A stretch of 64,000 bases of DNA, taken from contig CANMBU010000002.1 of the NCBI GenBank assembly GCA_947496175.1, positions 1 to 64,000 on the forward strand, written 5' to 3'. Of the stretch, positions 19,080 through 28,958 are shown one piece after another (within the stretch, counting starts at the first letter, position 1; each line of letters opens with the position of its first letter). The notes beneath the pieces were generated by a model. It saw nothing but the letters and a program-made list of their open reading frames with translations, was not told the DNA's origin and did no database searches. The position numbers were made by a program, and so were the translations under genes. The DNA is from an uncultured Roseovarius sp. GTDB lineage: Bacteria > Pseudomonadota > Alphaproteobacteria > Rhodobacterales > Rhodobacteraceae.

Positions 19080-19981
19080 ATCCTTGGCGTGTCGATGCCA
19101 CGGGCTTCGTCATAGGCGCGGGCGACGTTGAAGGGCAGGCAATGCTCGTAGATTGCGTAGTCCGAGAATTTAGGATCACAGGCCGCGCGCACGGCATCCC
19201 AGGCGTCTTTCAGCGACCCGCCCCGAGCGGCCACACGCGCGGCAGGGGCATAGGTGCTGCGGACAAAGTCACGCGTGCTTTCAATTGCGGCATCCACCAT
19301 CTCACGCCCCATCAGCGCCCCGCCGCGCCCCGGCGCGATGGCATCGACCTCAAAGGCTTTGACGGCATCCAGCGTGTCGCCCCAATCGGCGAAATGCCCA
19401 TCTCCGCAGTAGCAAGCCGAGTGATACTCAACGATGTCGCCTGTGAACATCACGTTCTCATCGGGTACATGAATAACGATATCGCCGGCCGTGTGCGCCC
19501 GGCCCAGATGCATCAGGTCGATGCGGCGGTTGCCCAGATAAACACTCATCGCCTCGGAGAAGGTTGTCGTGGGCCAGGTCAAGCCCGGAATGCTCTCATG
19601 CCCCTCAAAAAGGCGCGGGAAGCGCTGGAATTCGCTGTCCCAGTCTTCCTGGCCGCGTTCGGCCACCATGGCACGGGCGGCATCTGACATGATCACCTGA
19701 TCCGCGCCGTAAGCCGACGCGCCGAGCACACGCACAGCATGGTAGTGGGTCAGCGCCAGATGGGTGATCGGCTTGTCGGTCACTTGCCGCACGCATTCAA
19801 TCACCTTTCCAGCCAGGCGCGGTGTCGCCTGCGCCTCGATGATCATTACGCTGTCATCGCCGATGATCACACCGGAATTCGGATCCCCTTCGGCGGTAAA
19901 GGCATAAAGACCTCGGCCAATTTCGGTGAAACTGATGGTCTTTTCGCTGAGGTCACTTTGAGAGGCAAACGCCTTGGCCAT
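19031..19981 (-). CDS. MBL-fold metallo-hydrolase
   Basis: LALTHYHAVRVLGASAYGADQVIM, HVPDENVMFTGDIVEYHSACYCGDG. Confidence 0.82.
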   Translation of the reverse strand: MAKAFASQSDLSEKTISFTEIGRGLYAFTAEGDPNSGVIIGDDSVMIIEAQATPRLAGKVIECVRQVTDKPITHLALTHYHAVRVLGASAYGADQVIMSDAARAMVAERGQEDWDSEFQRFPRLFEGHESIPGLTWPTTTFSEAMSVYLGNRRIDLMHLGRAHTAGDIVIHVPDENVMFTGDIVEYHSACYCGDGHFADWGDTLDAVKAFEVDAIAPGRGGALMGREMVDAAIESTRDFVRSTYAPAARVAARGGSLKDAWDAVRAACDPKFSDYAIYEHCLPFNVARAYDEARGIDTPRIWTAQRDIEMWEALQG

Positions 19982-20028
19982 GGGTCATCCTTTCCTTACT
20001 CGACAGTCATGCAAGGGTGTGATTCCTT

Positions 20029-20592
20029 ATGCACATGACCGAGATACGTCTTCCATATGTAATTGTCGCAGTGATCAGCCTTGCCACGCTCGTGACACTG
20101 ATCCTGATGGGCCGCAACCTGACTTGCCCCTGCGGATGGGTGGATTTGTGGGGCACGGTGAACACGTCGGAGGGCAGCCAGCAGGTGTTCGACTGGTACT
20201 GGCCCAGCCATTTGCTGCACGGGTTCATTTTTTACGCCATCTTGTGGGCCGTGGCCCGGCGGGTTGAGCTCAGCTGGCGGTTGGTCATTGCCGCGCTGTT
20301 GGAATGCGCCTGGGAGATTGTTGAGAACACCAATGCGGTGATTGAGCGGTATCGTGAGGTGACGATCTCGCTGGATTACTACGGCGACAGCGTGCTCAAC
20401 TCTGCGTCCGACATTGCGGCGATGCTGTTTGGGTTCTGGCTGGCACGGGTGCTGCCGATCTGGGCCAGCCTGACCATCGTCGTGGGGTTTGAACTGCTGA
20501 CCCTGTGGATCATCCGCGACAACCTGACCCTGAACGTGATCATGCTGATCGCCCCCGTTGAGGCGATTGCCGACTGGCAGGCTGGCGGCTAG
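20029..20592 (+). CDS. DUF2585 / UPF0314 family membrane protein
   Basis: GRNLTCPCGWVDLWGTVNTSEGSQQVFDWYWPSHLLHGFIFYAILW. Confidence 0.82.
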   Translation: MHMTEIRLPYVIVAVISLATLVTLILMGRNLTCPCGWVDLWGTVNTSEGSQQVFDWYWPSHLLHGFIFYAILWAVARRVELSWRLVIAALLECAWEIVENTNAVIERYREVTISLDYYGDSVLNSASDIAAMLFGFWLARVLPIWASLTIVVGFELLTLWIIRDNLTLNVIMLIAPVEAIADWQAGG

Positions 20593-21548
20593 GGCCATGG
20601 TGCCACTTTCTGGTTGATCGTGCCAAAGATCGACCGGCCCGCATCATCCTGCATCCAGATTTTCACCGTATCGCCGGGCCGAAGGAACGGTGTGTGCGCC
20701 TGACCCGTCAGGATCGTTTCAACCATGCGCTGTTCGGCGATGCAGGAATACCCCCGCCCGCCCCGGGCCACCGGTTGGCCCGGCCCAGCATCCGCATCGC
20801 GGTTTGAAATCGTGCCCGATCCGATGATTGTCCCGGCTGGCAAGGGCCGGGTCTTCGCGGCATGGGCAATCAGCGTGCCGAAATCAAAGGTCATGTCGAC
20901 ACCTGCATCGGCCCGGCCAAAGGGCTGGCCGTTCAGGTCCACATGCAGGATGCCGTGCAGTTTCCGCCCGTCCCACCCCGGCAGCGCAGCGGGGGTCACC
21001 GCCAGCGGCGACGTGGCCGAGGGCGGTTTGGATTGTACAAACCCAAACCCCTTGGACAGCTCGTCGGAGATCAGCGCGCGCAGCGAGATATCATTGATCA
21101 ACAGGACGTATTCGATGAACCCCGCGGCCTCATCCGCGCTGACGCCTTGCGGCACGTCACCGGTAATCACGGCAATCTCGGCCTCAAAGTCGATGCCCCA
21201 ATCCGGGTCTCCGGTGATGTCGTCCTGCGGACCGATGAAGGTGGAACAGCCCTGATACATCAACGGATCGGTCCAAAAGCTTGGGGGCATATCGGCGCCG
21301 CGCGCACGACGCACCAAATCCACATGGTTCACATAGGCGGATCCATCCAGAAACTGCGTTGCCCGGGGCAGCACAGCACCGCAAGATCCCTCGTCAAAGG
21401 GCTGTTCGGTGAACTCTGGCACAAGGCGCTTCATGTCCAGTGCGTCGCGCAGGGTGCGGTCGGTGCAGGGCCGCTGCATGCTGTGGTCATCAGAAACGAC
21501 AACCAGCGCGCCATCCGGCGACCCATCGTCAAGCGACGCAATCTTCAT
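20589..21548 (-). CDS. Fumarylacetoacetate hydrolase family protein
   Basis: DWGIDFEAEIAVITGDVPQGVSADEA, PAGTIIGSGTISN. Confidence 0.85.
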   Translation of the reverse strand: MKIASLDDGSPDGALVVVSDDHSMQRPCTDRTLRDALDMKRLVPEFTEQPFDEGSCGAVLPRATQFLDGSAYVNHVDLVRRARGADMPPSFWTDPLMYQGCSTFIGPQDDITGDPDWGIDFEAEIAVITGDVPQGVSADEAAGFIEYVLLINDISLRALISDELSKGFGFVQSKPPSATSPLAVTPAALPGWDGRKLHGILHVDLNGQPFGRADAGVDMTFDFGTLIAHAAKTRPLPAGTIIGSGTISNRDADAGPGQPVARGGRGYSCIAEQRMVETILTGQAHTPFLRPGDTVKIWMQDDAGRSIFGTINQKVAPWP

Positions 21549-22435
21549 GCGTCCTTCCCAAAGGCAATGACCATCCCGTCATGGCCCACATGCAGCGGGC
21601 CATCGTAATGCGGCGTGACGGCCGCCCGCCAATCCGCTTCGGTGATGCCCGGCTCGTGTCCCGGCACAAAATGGTTCAGTGCCAGCGCGCCCACCCCGGC
21701 AGCGGCTGCGATGCGGCCCACTTCGGCAGCCGGGGAGTGACTGCGCAGGATGTGATCTATCAGCCGGGTGGCATCGTCATACCCCATGCGATCCACAATG
21801 GCCTGAATGCCCTCGGGCAACATCGCCTCGTGCACCAGCAGGTCGGCTCCCCGGGCAAACGGGATCATCTCGGGCATCGGCGCAGTGTCGCCCGACAGCA
21901 CCAACGTGTCCGCGCCATGTTGGAATTTCAACGCAAAGCTGTCGGCAACGGGCGGATGGATATTGCGCAAGGCGGTCACCAACACGCCATCCAGATCAAT
22001 CGGGCGTTCGTCGGTGATATGCCCAATGGTGAACAGGCTATGAAAATCGGGGCGGCCCTCGTCGACCTCTCGCAGGGCGATGTCGTAATTCATCGCGTTC
22101 AAAAAGCCTTCCCAGTAATCTTCCAGACCGGGCGGGCCGAAGATGGGCAATTGCTGGCGCAGGCCCGTGGTCCAGGCGGTGTGCAACAGCGGCCCCAATT
22201 CCATCACATGATCGGAATGCATATGGGTGATCAACACCGCATCAATCGCGGTCAACGGCAGGCCCGCATCGCAAATGGCGCGGGTGGCGCCCAGGCCGGC
22301 ATCCACCAACAGGGTCCGCCCGCCCATCTGCACCAGGGTCGAGGTCGGCATGGGCGAGCCGGGTTGAATGCCCGGACCACCTTTGGTGCCCAACAGCACC
22401 ACGGAGCTTTGTGTGTCACTGCCTGTCGTCATCAT
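21545..22435 (-). CDS. MBL-fold metallo-hydrolase (RNase Z-like)
   Basis: VLITHMHSDHVMELGPLL, LVLSGDTAPMPEM, LLVHEAML; start chosen at MTTGSDTQSS region after coupled small ORF. Confidence 0.85.
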   Translation of the reverse strand: MMTTGSDTQSSVVLLGTKGGPGIQPGSPMPTSTLVQMGGRTLLVDAGLGATRAICDAGLPLTAIDAVLITHMHSDHVMELGPLLHTAWTTGLRQQLPIFGPPGLEDYWEGFLNAMNYDIALREVDEGRPDFHSLFTIGHITDERPIDLDGVLVTALRNIHPPVADSFALKFQHGADTLVLSGDTAPMPEMIPFARGADLLVHEAMLPEGIQAIVDRMGYDDATRLIDHILRSHSPAAEVGRIAAAAGVGALALNHFVPGHEPGITEADWRAAVTPHYDGPLHVGHDGMVIAFGKDA

Positions 22436-22442
22436 TTTCGTC

Positions 22443-22532
22443 CTATTCATCCCACGCGCCGCCACTTTCGCGGACCCCTACCATGATCAGCGCGACAATG
22501 ACGATGCCCAGCAGGATGACAACACCGATCAT
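22443..22532 (-). CDS. 29-aa single-TM microprotein candidate (not in supplied ORF track)
   Basis: MIGVVILLGIVIVALIMVGVRESGGAWDE*; GGGGAGGA Shine-Dalgarno upstream; stop TAGGA supplies the Shine-Dalgarno for the next gene. Confidence 0.7.
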   Translation of the reverse strand: MIGVVILLGIVIVALIMVGVRESGGAWDE

Positions 22533-22602
22533 CAACCGTCCTCCCCGGCAACGTTCCCCGGCGCACAGCCCGTACCCGCCCGGCATCCATGCCGCGTGAC
22601 GG

Positions 22603-23964
22603 TCATTTCACTCCCGGCGTGCCATCAAACTTCTTTTCGATATCCCCCCAACAGTCGATGTAGTCCTCCTGCAATGGGGCCTCCTTGGCGGCAAAGCGCG
22701 TAAGATGTTGCGGAAAGCGGGTCTCGAACATGAATGACATCGTATTGTCGAGCTTATCAGGCCCCAGATTGGCATTAGACGCCTTCTCAAACGCTTCGCG
22801 GTCAGGCCCGTGCGGCAGCATCATGTTGTGCAGCGACATGCCGCCGGGAATGAACCCCTGAGGCTTGGCATCATACTGGCCATAGATGTTGCCCATCAGT
22901 TCGGACATGATGTTCTTGTGATACCAGGGCGGGCGGAACGTGTGTTCAGCCACCATCCAGCGTTCGCGGAACAGGACAAAGTCGATATTGGCCGTGCCTT
23001 CGACGCCCGAAGGCGCGGTGAGCACGGTGAAAATCGACGGATCAGGATGATCAAACAGCACCGCGCCCACAGGGCAATAGGTGGTCAGATCGTATTTGCA
23101 GGGCGCGTAATTGCCATGCCATGCCACGACATCCAAAGGCGAATGCCCGATCCGTGTCTCGTGAAACTGCCCACACCATTTGATTGTGACGGTCGAAGGT
23201 GTTTCGCGGTCTTCAAAGGCGGCTACGGGGGTTTTGAAATCCCTCCGGTTGGCCATGCAATTCGCACCGATCGGACCGCGACCGGGCAGGGCAAATTTCT
23301 GACCATAGTTTTCGCAAACGAAGCCACGTGCAGGGCCTTTTAGAACCTCAACGCGATAGAGCAGGCCGCGAGGCAGTATCGCGATCTCCTGTGGTGCGAC
23401 ATCAATAATCCCAAGTTCGGTGCAAAAGCGCAGATGGCCCGCCTGCGGGACCACCAGAAGCTCACTGTCAGCGGAATAGAAATAGCTGTCTTTCATGGAG
23501 GCTGTGACCAGATAAACGTGGCTCGCCATGCCCACTTGAGTGTTTACATCGCCAGCCGTGGTCATGGTGCGCATGCCCGTCAGCCATGTCAGAGGCGCGT
23601 CCGAATGCGGGACGGGATCCCAGCGGTATTGACCAAGCGAGGTCACATCTTCCACTACATGCGGCGCTGATTTCCAATAGGGCAGGTCAATCCGGGCAAG
23701 GCGGTGCGTGTGTTTCACCGATGGTCTTATACGATAGCACCAGGTGCGCTCATTCTGATGATTGGGGGCGGTGAAGGCGGTGCCCGAAAGTTGCTCGCCA
23801 TAAAGGCCATAGGCGCATTTTTGGGGGCTATTCTGGCCCTGTGGCAGGGCGCTGGGCAAAGCCTCGGTTTCAAAGTCGTTGCCGAAACCGGGCATATAGC
23901 CCTCATGTGCGCCTGTGAGACTGGGCGCTTGCGTCAGTCCATGCGGATGCGCGGGACGGGTCAT
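22603..23964 (-). CDS. hmgA: Homogentisate 1,2-dioxygenase
   Basis: [68 protein letters not shown]. Confidence 0.97.
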   Translation of the reverse strand: MTRPAHPHGLTQAPSLTGAHEGYMPGFGNDFETEALPSALPQGQNSPQKCAYGLYGEQLSGTAFTAPNHQNERTWCYRIRPSVKHTHRLARIDLPYWKSAPHVVEDVTSLGQYRWDPVPHSDAPLTWLTGMRTMTTAGDVNTQVGMASHVYLVTASMKDSYFYSADSELLVVPQAGHLRFCTELGIIDVAPQEIAILPRGLLYRVEVLKGPARGFVCENYGQKFALPGRGPIGANCMANRRDFKTPVAAFEDRETPSTVTIKWCGQFHETRIGHSPLDVVAWHGNYAPCKYDLTTYCPVGAVLFDHPDPSIFTVLTAPSGVEGTANIDFVLFRERWMVAEHTFRPPWYHKNIMSELMGNIYGQYDAKPQGFIPGGMSLHNMMLPHGPDREAFEKASNANLGPDKLDNTMSFMFETRFPQHLTRFAAKEAPLQEDYIDCWGDIEKKFDGTPGVK

Positions 23965-24148
23965 GGGCGGTCTCCTGTCGGAACGGGGTCAGGCCTGCGC
24001 GGTCGGCACGCGGCCCCTTTGGCATAGAATTTCGCGAAACATGTCAGACATGCAAGCCATGTTGTTGTTTGCCGCACAGATCGCCTTCGGGCTTGCAGGG
24101 TTTGGCGGTGCTTTACAAACGCCGCCAAACACGGGACAGCTTGCGGCC

Positions 24149-25018
24149 ATGAATACACATCTCAAGGGTCTCATCATCACCACACTGGGCGTGCTCTTTG
24201 TTGTCCCGGACTCGCTCTTTGTCCGTTTGATAGAGGCCGAACCTTTGGTCGTTGCCTTCTGGCGGGGCCTGACGGCGGGTGTGCTGATCCTGATTGGTGT
24301 GCTGGCGTTTCAGGGTGTTGGCGCGATCAAAGCCTCGCTCAACACGGGCCGCGCCGGGCTTGTCTACATCGTGTTGATGGGGTCCACGGCGCCGGGTTTT
24401 GTTATGGCCGTCACGCAAACCAGTGTGGCGAATGTTGTTTTCATTTTCGCCTCGATGCCTGTCTTTTCGTCGATCTTTGCCCGGGTGTTTCTGGGCGAAC
24501 GCATCGGACGGCGCATGGTGCTGACCATGGTAGGAGTCTTTGTGGGCCTAGGCATTCTGGCCTATGGCAGCCACGAAAGCGAGATCGCGTCCTGGAAAGG
24601 TGATCTGTGGGCCGTGTTCGTATCCGCTGCCTATGCCGCAGCATTAACGGCGGTGCGCCGGGTCAAAGATGTGTCAATGATCCCGGCGATCCCTATTTCC
24701 TACATTGGGGCGGCACTGGTGGTGTTGCCGTTTGTTTCGCCGCTGGAACCGGTTGCGGCGCAGTGGGATCTGTTCGTGTACCATGGGCTGTTCATCGCTG
24801 TGGCGACCTGCTTTCTCACCCTGGGCCCGCGCTACATCAGCTCAGTTGAAGTCTCATTGCTGATCTTGCTGGAATCGGTTTTGGCGCCGCTGCTCGTCTG
24901 GGCTGTGGTCGGCGAAGACCCCGGTCGCTGGGCGCTGGTCGGTGGCGCGGTGGTGATCGGTGTTCTATTGATCTCCAACATGGTTTTGCTCAGGCGGGGC
25001 AAGGAGCGCGCCGCGTGA
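24149..25018 (+). CDS. EamA/DMT family transporter
   Basis: About 10 TM helices; MNTHLKGLIITTLGVLFVVPDSLFVRLIEAEPLVVAFWRGL. Confidence 0.85.
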   Translation: MNTHLKGLIITTLGVLFVVPDSLFVRLIEAEPLVVAFWRGLTAGVLILIGVLAFQGVGAIKASLNTGRAGLVYIVLMGSTAPGFVMAVTQTSVANVVFIFASMPVFSSIFARVFLGERIGRRMVLTMVGVFVGLGILAYGSHESEIASWKGDLWAVFVSAAYAAALTAVRRVKDVSMIPAIPISYIGAALVVLPFVSPLEPVAAQWDLFVYHGLFIAVATCFLTLGPRYISSVEVSLLILLESVLAPLLVWAVVGEDPGRWALVGGAVVIGVLLISNMVLLRRGKERAA

Positions 25019-25605
25019 CGCCACTTGGAGCAAAACAGCTCGTGCTGGAAACTGATCGATTGCGACTGATCCCGTTCAGCCTTGATGATCTAGATATTGC
25101 GCGGGCTTTGCTTTGCGACAGAGACGTCATGAGGTATGTCGCCGACCCGATGTCGCCCGTGCAGGTGGCCGAGCAAATGCACAACTATATCAGACGTGGT
25201 GCAGGAGGGCGGATCGGTATCTGGTGTGTGGCCCGCAAGGACACGGGCCAGAAAATCGGTGATTGCGTGTTGTTGCCAGTTCCCATTGAAACGGAGGACT
25301 ATGACTGGAGCCTGCTGTCCGAACATGCCTACCCTGATGCGCATATCGAGGTGGGGTATCTCTTGATCCCAGAGGCGTGGGGGCAAGGGTATGCCACTGA
25401 AATCTGTGCGCGGCTGTTGAAGTTTGCGTTTGAGCAAACCGCTTTAGACCAAGTCGTCGCAACGACAGACAGCGCAAACCACAAATCACGCCATGTTCTG
25501 GGCAAATGCGGCCTCCAATTTAAGGGGCAAAGGCGCGCCTATGGGTATGACGATGTGGACTGGTTCGAAATCGAGAGAGGCGACTGGAGGTCTGACACGA
25601 TCTAG
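25015..25605 (+). CDS. GNAT family N-acetyltransferase
   Basis: LETDRLRLIPFSLDDLDIA ... EVGYLLIPEAWGQGYATEICARLLKFAF; ATGA overlap with upstream gene. Confidence 0.88.
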   Translation: MTPLGAKQLVLETDRLRLIPFSLDDLDIARALLCDRDVMRYVADPMSPVQVAEQMHNYIRRGAGGRIGIWCVARKDTGQKIGDCVLLPVPIETEDYDWSLLSEHAYPDAHIEVGYLLIPEAWGQGYATEICARLLKFAFEQTALDQVVATTDSANHKSRHVLGKCGLQFKGQRRAYGYDDVDWFEIERGDWRSDTI

Positions 25606-27002
25606 GCGCCGTATTCCGCACTGAGCCTGGTCAACCCCGCTTCCATGATGTCGAACATCTCGTCTATTTGCGCCTCGGTCATGATAAGCGGTGGCGAGAA
25701 GACGGCCATATTGCCGAAGGGGCGTAACAAGAGTCCCATCTCTTCACAGGCCGCATCCAGTTTGTTGCCGAATTGCAGATGCGCGGCATAGGTCTCGTCA
25801 GACAATTCCGGGCGACACTCCAGACACCCCAGAAGGCCCATGCCACGGGCGTCCCCAACGATGTCGAATTTCTCACCAATGGCGCGCAGGCGCCCTTGGA
25901 AATATGGCGTGATACGCTGCACGTGACCGAGGATGTCTTCGCGCTCCATGATCTCGATGTTCTTAAGCGCCGCGGCACAGCCTACCGGATGCCCGGAATA
26001 GGTGTAGCCGTTGTAGAAGGTGTCATTCTCGGCGTTGCCGCGCATCTGGTCGACCACGCGATCAGACAAAATACAGGCCCCCAGCGGGATGTACCCCGAG
26101 GTCAGGCCCTTGGCGCAGGTGATGATGTCAGGCACGATGTCAAAGACCGGCTCAGACGCAAACCAATGCCCCATGCGACCAAAGCCGGTGACGACCTCAT
26201 CCGAGATGTAGAGGATGTCATGCTTGTGACACAGATCCAGCGTGCGTTTATGATAGCCCGGCGGTGGCACGATGATCCCGCCCGAGCACAGGACCGGCTC
26301 AGCGATGAAGGCGGCGATTTTATCTGCGCCGACCTCGGCGATGGCGGCTTCCATATCGGCCAGTTTCGCATCGCACCAATCCTCAAGGCTCATGCCATCT
26401 GGGCGGCCATAGGGGTTAATGTCGGGCAGGAAATGCACAAGCTCATCGGCCTTGTCGAACTGTGTCTTGAAGCGTTCCTTTCCGGTCATGGTCGAGGCCA
26501 GATAGGTCGAGCCGTGATAGGCTTTTTCACGCGATAGTATGATCTTTTTCTCGGGCCGACCCATTCGATTGTTCATGAACTGAACCGCGCGCAGGGCTGT
26601 GTCCACTGCTGTCGAACCCCCGGTCGTGAAATGCACGGTGTTGAGGTCCCCCGGCGCAAATTCGGCCAGTTTGCGCGCCAAGACGGCGGCAGGCTCTGAG
26701 GTAAAGGACCATGGCGAAGCGTAGGGCATTTGCATGGTCTGCTCTGCAATCGCCTTGGCCATTTCCTCGCGGCCATAGCCAATTTGCACGCACCACATGC
26801 CGCCCGGACCGTCGATGTAACGTTTGCCTGCACTGTCCCAGAGATAGATACCCTCGCCGGTGTTCACGCGCATGTATTCGTCTTTCCCCACACCTTCGAC
26901 CCCGGCCCACGGGTGCAGATGGTGATCGCGGTCCCAGCGAGTCAGATCCTCTTCGCTGGGTGAGTTTGACTTTGTCTTTTGGTTGAGCGTTGTGTTCGAC
27001 AT
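25602..27002 (-). CDS. Class III PLP-dependent aminotransferase (amine/omega-amino acid:pyruvate type)
   Basis: GVGKDEYMRVNTGEGIYLWDSAGKRYIDGPGGMWCVQIGYG; DEVVTGFGRMGHWFA; TCAKGLTSGYIPLGA. Confidence 0.88.
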   Translation of the reverse strand: MSNTTLNQKTKSNSPSEEDLTRWDRDHHLHPWAGVEGVGKDEYMRVNTGEGIYLWDSAGKRYIDGPGGMWCVQIGYGREEMAKAIAEQTMQMPYASPWSFTSEPAAVLARKLAEFAPGDLNTVHFTTGGSTAVDTALRAVQFMNNRMGRPEKKIILSREKAYHGSTYLASTMTGKERFKTQFDKADELVHFLPDINPYGRPDGMSLEDWCDAKLADMEAAIAEVGADKIAAFIAEPVLCSGGIIVPPPGYHKRTLDLCHKHDILYISDEVVTGFGRMGHWFASEPVFDIVPDIITCAKGLTSGYIPLGACILSDRVVDQMRGNAENDTFYNGYTYSGHPVGCAAALKNIEIMEREDILGHVQRITPYFQGRLRAIGEKFDIVGDARGMGLLGCLECRPELSDETYAAHLQFGNKLDAACEEMGLLLRPFGNMAVFSPPLIMTEAQIDEMFDIMEAGLTRLSAEYGA

Positions 27003-27006
27003 CGGT

Positions 27007-27405
27007 TCAATCGCCTTTTGTTTTCTCAACGGGCCCGCCCTGTTTTTCCCAGGTCGAGAACCCTTCTTTAAGATGTGCTGCCTCAAATCCCATATCCTGA
27101 AGCGTGGCCACGGTCAGAGCTGAGCGCCAGCCGCTGGCGCAGTGAAACACGTATCTTTTGTCCTGCCCGAAAACCTCTTTGTAATAGGGGCTGTCGGGGT
27201 CGACCCAGAACTCGACCATGCCGCGCGGGGCATGAACACTGCCGGGGATGTATCCGGTTCTTTCGCGCTCGCGCACGTCACGGATGTCAACAATAACGGT
27301 GTTGGGATCGTCCACCTGCGCAATCAGGTCTGCGGTTTCAACCTCTTCAATCCGTGCCCGCGCATCAGCCACCATCTGCGCTGCGGTCTTTTTGAGCTTT
27401 GGCAT
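27007..27405 (-). CDS. Cytosolic rhodanese-like domain protein
   Basis: VIVDIRDVRERERTGYIPGSVHAPRG; YVFHCASGWRSALTVATLQDMGF. Confidence 0.88.
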   Translation of the reverse strand: MPKLKKTAAQMVADARARIEEVETADLIAQVDDPNTVIVDIRDVRERERTGYIPGSVHAPRGMVEFWVDPDSPYYKEVFGQDKRYVFHCASGWRSALTVATLQDMGFEAAHLKEGFSTWEKQGGPVEKTKGD

Positions 27406-27465
27406 TGATCAGTCCCTTCTCGTCTTGCCGGGCTTTGCTGCATTCAGAACCAAACGTGCTTTGAG

Positions 27466-28113
27466 TTAAGCCTTGTCCAGTGGAAAATGCTTGGGAAACA
27501 AAAGGCTCAGCGCATGTAGGCTGTCTTGATAACATGTCTCACCGTCAGTCTCTGACGGGTAGAGCATCAAGCAAAGCCAATGACCATCTGAGATGGACTC
27601 AATCAGTCGCGTCGCACGCTGTGCGCTCAGATCTGAATATCCACCATCTTCAATCAGCCGGGCACAGATGCGCATAATCTCTTCAAACCGTTGATTGTCA
27701 TAGCGGTTGTGGATCTTGAGGTAGTTTGGCCGGTACTTGGCCTGTCCCCAAAATGCGAACCAAACGGCCAGCTTTTTGTGGGTGCAGACCTTCTTGTCAA
27801 AATCTGCACGCAGGATCGCGGCGAGTTGCTGTGCAGGGTCTGAACCCGCCTCCTTCTGATACTTGGTCCACAGATCAAAATGCTCTTGCGCCAGATAGCC
27901 GAGCGTTGCGTCATAGAGCGCTTCTTTGCTGGCAAAGTGATAGTTCACAACGCCATGCGAAACCTTTGCCTTTTCCGTTACATGACGCAATGTGGTGTCG
28001 GAAAAGCCGCGTTTGGAGATTGAATCCATCGCCGCCATGATGAGTTGTTTGCGCCGCACGTCCCGCGGGGCTGTGCGTTTACTGGTGGTCTCATGGCGCG
28101 TTTTAACTGGCAT
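27466..28113 (-). CDS. TetR/BetI-like transcriptional regulator
   Basis: IMAAMDSISKRGFSDTTLRHVTEKAKVSHGVVNYHFASKEALYDATL. Confidence 0.88.
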   Translation of the reverse strand: MPVKTRHETTSKRTAPRDVRRKQLIMAAMDSISKRGFSDTTLRHVTEKAKVSHGVVNYHFASKEALYDATLGYLAQEHFDLWTKYQKEAGSDPAQQLAAILRADFDKKVCTHKKLAVWFAFWGQAKYRPNYLKIHNRYDNQRFEEIMRICARLIEDGGYSDLSAQRATRLIESISDGHWLCLMLYPSETDGETCYQDSLHALSLLFPKHFPLDKA

Positions 28114-28955
28114 CAGTCGGCTCGCTCAGCCAATTGCTGATCCAACAGGTCCCGCTTGTGCTGGCGGTACATGATGAGGGCTGCAATGGTCACACAGATC
28201 GCCACGACCAAGATGATGATTGTGGCAAGGGCGTTGATGTCAGGCCGAAGGCCCAAACGGATGCGCGAGAAGATGAGTATTGGAAGCGTGTTTGCCCCGG
28301 GGCCGGTGACAAAGCTTGCGATCACCAGATCATCAAGCGAAAGGGTGAAGGCCAACAGCCAGCCCGATACCAGCGCAGGGGTAAGGCGCGGGATGGTGAT
28401 TGCCGTGAGAACCTTAAACGGTTTTGCGCCCAGGTCTGCGGCAGCTTCTTCAAGGTCCTGACCCATACCGGTCAGGCGCGCTTGCACTGTGACGGCGACA
28501 AACGCCATGGAGAAAGTGATATGCGCGATCGTGATGGTGGTGAATCCACGCTCTGCAGGCCAGCCGATCAATTCTTGCAGGGATATGAAAAACACCAGCA
28601 AGGACAGACCCGTTATGACTTCTGGCATCACCAGTGGCGCGACAAGCATCCCGCCGAAAAGCGTGCGTCCTTTGAATCGGCCAAACCGGACCATCGCAAG
28701 CGCTGCAAGTGTGCCAAGTATGGTGGCGAAAGTCGCATTCACGAAAGCGATCTTGAGACTGAGCGCCACGGCGCTCCAGACTTCGGGGGACTCGAAAAAC
28801 AGCACTTTGTACCAGCGCGTGGACCACCCGCCCCAAACTGGCACCAGCTTGGAGTGGTTGAAAGAGTAGATCACCAAAAGCAAGAGCGGGATGTAAAAGA
28901 AGGCCAGCCCGAGGCTCACCATGACCGTCAGAAAGCGAGAGCGTTTGTTGTACAT
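28113..28955 (-). CDS. ABC transporter permease, PotC/PotI type
   Basis: Polytopic; EEAAADLGAKPFKVLTAITIPRLTPALVSGWLLAFTLSLDD. Confidence 0.9.
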   Translation of the reverse strand: MYNKRSRFLTVMVSLGLAFFYIPLLLLVIYSFNHSKLVPVWGGWSTRWYKVLFFESPEVWSAVALSLKIAFVNATFATILGTLAALAMVRFGRFKGRTLFGGMLVAPLVMPEVITGLSLLVFFISLQELIGWPAERGFTTITIAHITFSMAFVAVTVQARLTGMGQDLEEAAADLGAKPFKVLTAITIPRLTPALVSGWLLAFTLSLDDLVIASFVTGPGANTLPILIFSRIRLGLRPDINALATIIILVVAICVTIAALIMYRQHKRDLLDQQLAERAD

Positions 28956-28958
28956 CTC

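Noticed and set aside
21440-22486. 348-aa plus-strand ORF
   Set aside because: Antisense to the MBL-fold gene, whose catalytic motifs are clear; no motif in the ORF.
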